A stretch of DNA of 64,000 bases, taken from the NCBI GenBank assembly GCA_021234155.1, contig JAJEKV010000001.1, positions 37,492,826 through 37,556,825 on the forward strand, given 5' to 3'. The stretch comes from Isoetes taiwanensis. Lineage: Eukaryota > Streptophyta > Lycopodiopsida > Isoetales > Isoetaceae. The translations under genes were made by a program, and so were the position numbers. Shown one piece after another: positions 57,385 to 64,000 of this stretch. Below the pieces are notes generated by a model. That model saw only the letters and a program-made list of their open reading frames with translations. It was not told the origin of the DNA and ran no database searches. The first letter of the stretch is position 1. Each line of letters begins with the position of its first letter.

Positions 57385-60300
57385 ATGCTTCCCGCACGGG
57401 CCGATACTTTGGAGCTTACCCCAACATGGGTCATTGCCATCGTATGCTTTTTCTTCATTGCAGCATCCCTTGGCGTTGAACGGGGATTGCATTATATTAG
57501 CAAGGTTAGATCTATATCCGATGAAGAAAGAATCAAAGCCCTTGTTGTATCTTAAATTTCGTGTTTTGTCTTCAGGTTCTCAAAAGATGGCATGAAGAGC
57601 CGCTTAGCGAGGCATTGGAAAAAATCAAGGATGGTATGTGCTTTAATACTTAGAGCCCATTATTTTTTCGAAGTATTCCATTGATGTATGAAGATAAAGA
57701 CCGAATTACAACTCAGATTTGGCAATGTGCATTAGAAGAGCCATCCACATAGCACATTAGATTGTTTGCTTGCACTTGTTCTTGTATCCATGTGTTGAAG
57801 GTGTTTTTAAGTAGGAGAATTTTCCTTGTTACTGTTTATTGCGGTCTGGTATAGTCAATTTATGCATGAAAAAATGCCTGCTATGTCATGGAATGAAGTC
57901 TCAAATTATAGTTTGCTTGTAATGGAGATGAAGCTAATGAAACAACCATCCATGGAACAAAATTAATAGTCCGCTTCACCTTTTATATTGACAACATTAG
58001 TTAATGTTATTGCAGAGTTGATGCTGGTAGGATTTATTTCCTTATTGCTGTCAGTTTTCCAGCCTGCTGTGGCTAATTTATGCATGAAGAAGAGCCTTCT
58101 TTATCATATGCTCCCTTGCACGCTTCCAGATGCATACTATGCTGACCTTACTAACTTCAACTTTCATGCACATGGTCGTAAGCTTTTCAGTAGTGGGTCT
58201 ATGGTCAGACGATTTCTTAGTGGTGGTGGAGGATCAACTAAGTGCTTGTTAAAGGTGAACATACATTTTACAATCCCTTCGATTTGCTTATCAGAAACAT
58301 ATGCTAACATGATCCTTGTCCAGGGAAAGGTTCCAATTATTTCCAGTGAAGGGCTTCATCAATTGCACATTTTTCTTTTCGTGATGGCTATTGTTCATCT
58401 GTTTTACTGTTGTTTTACCATGCTTCTTGGTAGAGCTAAGGTTAAATGCTTTCCAGTTGCCTGCATGTCTAAGATAATTGGAGAAAGAAGTTGACATTGC
58501 ATACTATTTTGTTATATAGATCCGTTGGTGGAAACCTTGGGAAGAGGAGGTGGTGAATGTTGATCAAAAACGTTCATTAGAAGGTATTTGCATTGCTTAG
58601 GTATTAAACAAGAATCCATACAATATATATAGTAGGACTCATATCATTTCTTGCCTTTTGTACCCTTGCAGTATTGCATACAACATTTAATCGTCTTCGC
58701 CATCAAACTTTTCTTGAGCGTCGAGCAAACCATTTGGGGAGCCAATCGAAGTTCTTCAACTGGCTTGTAAGTTCTTAAGGGATTTGGATGCTTACATATT
58801 CCCGTCGTGATTATTAGAATCCTTCGTAAAATGTCATTTGGTTAAATATGTAAAATGGTCATTTTATTCGTAATTTGTTTATTTTCTTGTTAAGTATTGG
58901 TCCTGAGTTTAATCAAGTCCACTCACAGGTTAGCCCGTGGAAGGTAGTTGGGAGAAGGACCCAATAGGGTGTGCAAATGTATTCTATAGACATTAGATTT
59001 CAATAATGAATCATAAGTCTTATTATATGCAGATACCATTTTTAAGACACTTATCTTGTGAACCCGTAACACGAGCAGATTATTTAGCTCTTCGAACAGG
59101 TTTTTTAAAGGTAGTTTCTGCTAACCGGCACAAAATCTCAAAGTGGCATTTCTAACTTAATTTTTTTTTCCATTGTGCAGAAGTATAATCTCTCACGAGA
59201 TTTTGACTTCCATAGGTATATAACGCAAGTTTTTGAAAATGACTTCAAAACAGTGGTTGGAATCAGGTTAGATTGTCAATTTGGCTTTGATGCTAGTGCA
59301 TGGGAGACAAAAAAGGGATGGCAGACATTGTAACATTCTTGTGATCTTGTTTATGCAGTGCTTATATGTGGGCATTTGTTATCCTATTTCTGCTTATGAA
59401 TGTACATGGTGAGAAAAGTTCCTGTTCCTAACACCCTTTCACACCTTGTCATTAATGGAAGTTGCTTTACAATGTATCAGGATGGTATACATATCTCTGG
59501 ATGGCCTTTATACCCTTAATTGTAAGTTCCCACTTCCTATCACTTTCACACAAGTATAAGTAGTAACAAACAAATAAGACAGAAAGAATGGTGCGAAGGA
59601 AGGTAATCTTGTAGGTTTAAACATGCAAGTCTGTCTTTATTTGCTGAAATAGTTGTCCATGTTGCCTCTCGCCAGTGGAAATAATCTTGTAGCTTATACA
59701 CTGCAATTCTTACTTTATGTAACGAAATTGTTGTTTATACAGGTGTCCTATTTCATTGCAAAGTTACAGTCTTATAGTTCAAATTTGGTAACGAGCTGAC
59801 AATTTCTTCTACACAGTTGACCCTTGTTGTTGGAACAAAGCTTCAACATATCATTTCAAAATTGGCTATAGAACTAGCAGTTAGCGTTTCTAATCGTGGA
59901 GATGAAACATCAGTTCGACCAAGGGATGAGTTGTTTTGGTTCAGCCGTCCACGTTTTACTCTCCATATAATTCACTTTACTTCTTTTCAGGTAACATATT
60001 TCAACTCCTTTTCTTGATAAACATTTTGTTTTAAAATTTAGTATTTGTGTAATATTTTATGATGTCTATTGCAGAATGCTTATGAGCTTGCTTTTTTCTT
60101 CTGGATATTGGTAAGCCTACTCTGGTACTCAATCCTAGAGCATAAGATGTATCTAATGCTCATTTCACCCCAGATAACGTTTGGAACAGAATCATGCTAT
60201 CTGGAGGGCAATAGTCTAACCATAATTCGAATTCTTTTAGGGTAAGATAAGATAGCTTGGTTCCATATTTAGGTAAAAATATGTCAATTAACATCCAGTA

Positions 60301-60731
60301 TCATTGCGTACGCAGGGCAGTTGTTCAAATCTTATGCGGTTATAGTACACTTCCACTTTATGCAATTGTTACCCAGGTATATATTGTACTTGTACTTGTA
60401 ACTAATTCCTATCACATGCTTCCATTTTGATCAACATGTTTGGATTGGGCAGATGGGCTCTGACTTTAATAGGGCAATATTTGCTAAGATATTAAAAGAC
60501 ATGGACATGAGCCACGACAAAATTGAAATTCTTATTGCACAATCTCATAAACCCATGGAGGATTCTGATTCTGAAGGGATGTCTGGATCTGACTCTGGAT
60601 CAGAGTCTGGAAGTGAAGAAGGAAGCGAAGGCCATAGTGAAAATGGTGAACATACAGTAAGTGATGAACACAATAACACAACTCCCCCTGGGGTGCCAAT
60701 GAAAAAGTCATCATTAGTTGTTCTCGAATAA
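57385..60731 (+). CDS. MLO-family seven-transmembrane protein (15 exons)
   Basis: Exons: 57,385-57,504; 57,576-57,633; 58,016-58,254; 58,324-58,440; 58,520-58,583; 58,672-58,766; 59,033-59,110; 59,181-59,266; 59,359-59,408; 59,481-59,521; 59,817-59,990; 60,075-60,110; 60,174-60,241; 60,316-60,376; 60,453-60,731. All introns are GT-AG and phases agree, giving 521 residues, normal for MLO. Hallmarks in order: TPTWVIAIVCFFFIAAS (first membrane span), EALEKIKDELMLVGFISLLL, RKLFSSG and RRFLS, GKVPIISSEGLHQLHIF, RWWKPWEEE, RADYLALRTGFL, FDFHRYI, DFKTVVGISAYMWAF, GTKLQHIISKLA, FWFSRP, ESCYLE, and TQMGSDFNRAIF. MLO proteins are plasma-membrane calcium-channel-type proteins in plant development and powdery mildew susceptibility. 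The C-terminus is odd: it lacks a clear Trp-containing calmodulin site and ends in a Ser/Glu/Asp-rich tail. The start ATG is the first in frame with TPTW. Confidence 0.9.
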
Positions 60732-61549
60732 ATAGATATGAACAGGAGCTATTAAGATGCAAGTTTTGTACATCCCATTTAGGAGCACACATGGATGATG
60801 ATTCACTCAGCATCCTTGCCCGCGTGCTGACCATGAATTGTATTGGTTACCAGATTGGTGCGATGTTGTATTCTATTAATTGGAAGAGTTTCCAAAGAGG
60901 TTTTTTTACTTGTTCTGTTACTTGAAACATGGAGAGAATTACTAATGTGTTTTGCAGCCCACAAGTAAGGGCTACATAGGGGCGAAATGAATAGAAGCTG
61001 AGCATGTTAAATCCAAGAACGTATGAACACCTATCATTGCACACACGTTTTGCAGCATACTGAATCTTTAGACATCTAGTGTAACAATTGAGTTTTCCTC
61101 ATCTCACACTTCTAAATGCAAACATGTTTTTCCATTTTTTAAGATAAACACGTCCGTATTTGCTTGCTTGGCTTGGATTTTCATGAGGGCTAAGCTGTTA
61201 ATTTTGGATGAGCTTTAGAACGATGAATGGAAGATGCTACTTGAACCAAGGGTTGCATTGGCAATCGACTTCTTGAAACTCATGTATGAAACCCCTTCAT
61301 ATCATAGGAGTTATAATTTTCAAGTTTCTTGCTCAATGAATCAAGTGTAGTTTGGGATAGGGCCAGTTTAGGCCTAAAGCAAGCGCAAAGTTGCATGACA
61401 TAATCGACTCATTAACCAAGACCTTGAGTCGAACTATATAAACAAATAGCGAGTGTAAAATCTTCAATATGTAGATTCCGTGACTTGGAACAAAATATCT
61501 AGTTCCAAGGGGATTTATGATATCATAGACCATAACCCTAAAACAATTG
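60732..61549. other. 3' flank of MLO gene
   Basis: Noncoding sequence after the MLO stop; AATAAA overlaps the stop codon. No further gene is seen before the A-rich run at 61,562. Confidence 0.4.
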
Positions 61550-62270
61550 AATGAGTTATGATAAAAAAAAAAAAGGAAAAAAAGAAAAAGAAAAAAAAGG
61601 AGAGACTAAAATTATCTATACGTTTGGTTTTAGTCTTAGTCATTCTAATCTCCTTTTCGTTCGGCTCACCTCTACCATCTGTCTGCTCCACATTTCTATG
61701 ACTGGACTGAGAAACACTAAAGCCTTAAGAAAGAAGGCGGTGATCGGACGAGCAAAAAAAAGGGACTTGGACCCTCAACCTCAGCCTTGGCAAGGCTATG
61801 CTCCGCCGTTGAGCTATTTTCCCATAGACTATAGACATTACCAATAACATCCTCTCTAGATTGAGATAAAGATATAAAGATATCAAAATAAATATCAAGA
61901 TCCTCTAATATATTCTATTATATAGAATATATCATTATAGTCTAGTCGATACCAGCCAAAGTCCCTTTCGTCTAGACATCGTCTTCTCATAAATCCTGTA
62001 AGGGATAGACACTTGCGTGTGCGTGCCCTATTGAATTTTTCTCCCCCACGTGTTCGATTGGCGAGCTGAATCGGAGGATGCCGGTCACCATGCTTTGTCT
62101 TTTCTCTGTTGAATGTGCCTGCCATCGGCCTATTTGTCGCTTGATTCGAATAGTCATAGTCAGTCGCGATCCCACTGCTTGCTTTGCCACTCCCCGCTGG
62201 CTTGCTGGCATCGCAACTCTCAAGCAAATAGAATGACCTCTGGCCAGCATGCAGATTCAATAAAAAAAAA
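61550..62270. other. Possible nuclear insertion of mitochondrial DNA
   Basis: The tRNA-Gly relic sits in sequence of somewhat different character from its surroundings, bounded by A-rich runs at 61,562-61,605 and 62,261-62,273. The boundaries are guesses; only the tRNA itself supports organellar origin. Confidence 0.35.
61752..61823 (-). tRNA. trnG: Mitochondrial-type tRNA-Gly(GCC) relic
   Basis: On the minus strand the sequence folds as a tRNA. The D arm region is TAGCTCAACGGCGGAGC. The anticodon arm TAGCC-TTGCCAA-GGCTG has anticodon GCC. The T arm is GAGGG-TCCAAGT-CCCTT. It closely follows plant mitochondrial trnG(GCC), which reads TAGCTTAATGGTAGAGC and CATAGCCTTGCCAAGGCTG at these places. 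The acceptor stem (GGGAAAA with TTTTTTG) has decayed to weak pairs, so it is probably non-functional. A nuclear copy of mitochondrial DNA is the simplest reading. Confidence 0.6.
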
Positions 62271-62768
62271 AAATATGTTAGCCCCCTGGTTGCATTGGTT
62301 AAAGCATTATTATTAAGATATTGAATTATTTTGATAGAGGTTTTTTTCATATTATAAAATTTTAGGTGAACCCGTATAGAGATGAATCCCCGTATTTCAT
62401 ATTTTAAAACCTTAGGTGCAATCTTTATTTCATAAAAAAATCATAGGCTCCCCAATTATAAGTGACCATAATCGAAACGTGAGGCGCCCAAAGGCCCCCA
62501 CTTTATTTGTCATTAAAGTGGAAGCTTATACTTCTTCAACCCATTGTTGTCCATGTTCCTGCTTCTTGCATTCGCTTGACCTATTTTAGATCTTTTGAAT
62601 ATGCACAGACATTAGCTCCTGCACTTGAAGGTATTAGATTCCCCAACTCTTGAAGAACGTATTGCTGCATTTGCTGACGCTTTGGTTACTTCTGCTATCT
62701 CCTGCTTGAGTACATGTGATTCTAGTGCTACTCAAGCCAGTAGAAAATCCTTTCCTAAAAATGCATGG

Positions 62769-63020
62769 CACTGCTACAAAATGGACAATTTCTAACGTCA
62801 ATAACGACATCCCAGCAACATATCAGCGACGTTTGGCGTCGCATGCACACGCCCTAAGAACGTTTCCTGCACGTCGCAAATGACATCACCGTGGATTCGT
62901 CACAGTGCGACATCGCGTCACATATGCGACGTTACGGAAATGTCATTGACGTTGTAAAAACATACTGTAAACACATTTCATATGCGACGTGATGGCAACG
63001 TCATTGATGTTGTAAAGATG
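62769..63020 (+). mobile_element. CACTA-like transposon end with subterminal repeats
   Basis: CACTGCTACAAAATGG at 62,769 resembles CACTA-superfamily termini (CACTACAAAA). It is followed by a dense set of GCGACGT/ACGTCGC motifs in both orientations and two ~59-bp-spaced copies of CATATGCGACGT followed by TGTCATTGACGTTGTAAA or a close variant. Clusters of this kind are typical of subterminal transposase-binding regions. The opposite terminus and a transposase are not seen. Confidence 0.4.
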
Positions 63021-63049
63021 TACATCATATATGTGCCCAAAATATTTTT

Positions 63050-63115
63050 CTGCGACTCGAACCTCTAACCTCTCGCTAACAAACTTAAGGCCTTACCAAC
63101 ACGCCAATGACTCAT
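63050..63115 (-). repeat. tRNA-like relic (SINE head or decayed tRNA)
   Basis: On the minus strand TGGCGTGTTGGTAAGGCC resembles an A box and GAGGTTCGAGTCGCA a B box at about tRNA spacing. Stems are poor. It could be a SINE head. Confidence 0.35.
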
Positions 63116-63171
63116 ATGTATCTAAATGTCATCATATGTCGAACAACTCTGAAGAGTATGGTATTCGTCTT

Positions 63172-64000
63172 CTACAGCTCCAACCTGGCAGCGTAACAAA
63201 GCCTCTCCCGACGCAGCTCTTCAGCCCATCTCCCTGTCTCAATCCGGAGATGGTGTGCACCTGTGCGGATAGAGGCAGTGGATCTGCGCTTTTTCATGGG
63301 TAGATGAGTGCGCAGGTAGCATTGCGGGCCCCGCTCCAACATGGGATTTATATGGTGTTGATAATGTGCCGTCTTGACCCGTTCAAGGGTGCTGGCATCC
63401 CATAGCTTACTGAGGAAGCATGCGTCAAGGTACTGTCTGAGGCTGCGACGATCTACCTCCGTTTGCATTTGGATGCACCTGTGCTCCTGCACATTCCATC
63501 TGGCCAGCCACTGAGCTCTGTTTTCCCGCCAGCATACTTTTAGGCGTTGAGGCCCCATTGCCATAGTGTAAGCGAGGTTAGGGAGACGAGTATCGTCCAT
63601 GCTGACCACTTTTTGGAAGTAGATGATGTGTCTGTGAAGGGCCCCCTTTTGAAGAGGCAAGTAACCTGTTTCCTGCAGCAGTATCTGGTATGAGACTGTG
63701 GACTTCACCCCCAGGGCCCGTGCCAAGAAAGCTTTTTGCACCTGCTCCAAGTCATTCCAAGTGGCGAGGGAAATCGCTGGGCCCCAGACCTCGACCCGTA
63801 CAAAAGCACAGGTTATACTAGCACCTTGAATAGGTGCGATTGGTGGGCCCAATCATACAACTCTGCCTTGTGGCTATTGTTCTCCATTGCATAGAGTGCC
63901 TTCCAACCTGCTGCGGCTCGCAGCTGGATGGAATTGTCCCAGTTCATGGCCGACGGAAGTTCCACCCACAAATATTTGTAAGCGGACACCACTTCAACAT
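63172..64000 (-). mobile_element. LINE ORF2 C-terminal region, minus strand, truncated by window
   Basis: The minus-strand reading begins near the window end with EVVSAYKYLWVELPSAMNWD, the post-RT KYLG-type motif. After a frameshift near 63,850 it continues in a clean frame of 226 residues: EVWGPAISLATWNDLEQVQK, FLARALGVKSTVSYQILLQE, GYLPLQKGALHRHIIYFQK, and a conserved end HHLRIETGRW. This is the region following the reverse transcriptase in many non-LTR retrotransposons. The catalytic RT part lies beyond the window. It resembles the lineage at 39,157-40,860 more than LINE A-C. Confidence 0.75.

Noticed and set aside
57245-57595. 116-aa frame over MLO exons 1-2
   Set aside because: It is in a different frame from TPTWVIAIVCFF and reads through a GT-AG intron; the spliced MLO frame explains the region.

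Overview
The window looks like nuclear DNA of a land plant with a repeat-rich genome. It contains one intact intron-containing plant gene (a seven-transmembrane MLO-family protein), L1-type LINEs, a Ty3/gypsy LTR retrotransposon whose primer-binding site matches plant initiator tRNA-Met, and a relic of a plant mitochondrial tRNA-Gly gene. I cannot name the species. A fern or other seed-free plant is only a guess.

Layout. 1-715: unassigned flank. 716-12,090: copy A of a nested unit, a LINE carrying a Ty3/gypsy element and cut off inside pol. 12,091-15,105: a third LINE copy (C), joined head-to-tail to A. 15,106-15,830: LINE endonuclease fragment. 15,830-21,890: no recognisable gene. 21,890-37,015: copy B, the most complete, a LINE with poly(A) end whose zinc-finger region is interrupted by the Ty3/gypsy element (25,837-35,977, 5-bp target duplication CCCTA). 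37,015-39,150: nothing recognised. 39,157-40,860: decayed minus-strand LINE. 41,200-48,140: dispersed repeat, hairpin minisatellite, and a purine-rich block bounded by two 149-bp direct repeats. 48,140-57,384: intergenic, many small duplications. 57,385-60,731: the MLO gene in 15 exons. 61,550-62,270: possible mitochondrial insertion. 62,769-63,120: CACTA-like end and tRNA-like relic. 63,172-64,000: minus-strand LINE running off the window.

The main discovery is in the Ty3/gypsy element. Between the primer-binding site and gag it carries two extra genes. The first is a histone H3-like gene: it starts with the exact H3 tail MARTKQTARK and ends with an H3 histone fold, the two separated by about 310 residues of highly charged linker. 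The second encodes a protein of about 480 residues that I do not recognise. Each has its own TATA box 110-120 bp before the ATG, and each promoter region carries two copies of a ~65-bp nested palindrome. The H3-like gene also has AATAAA signals after its stop. The element therefore appears to carry separate cellular-style gene cassettes ahead of gag-pol, one of which could act on host chromatin. Both copies are now broken by stops or frameshifts.

The duplicated copies disagree repeatedly at CAG/CTG trinucleotides (CAG against CGG, CG or CGAG; CTG against CTTTG). This looks more like a consensus error at methylated CHG sites than like mutation, so some apparent frameshifts may not be real.
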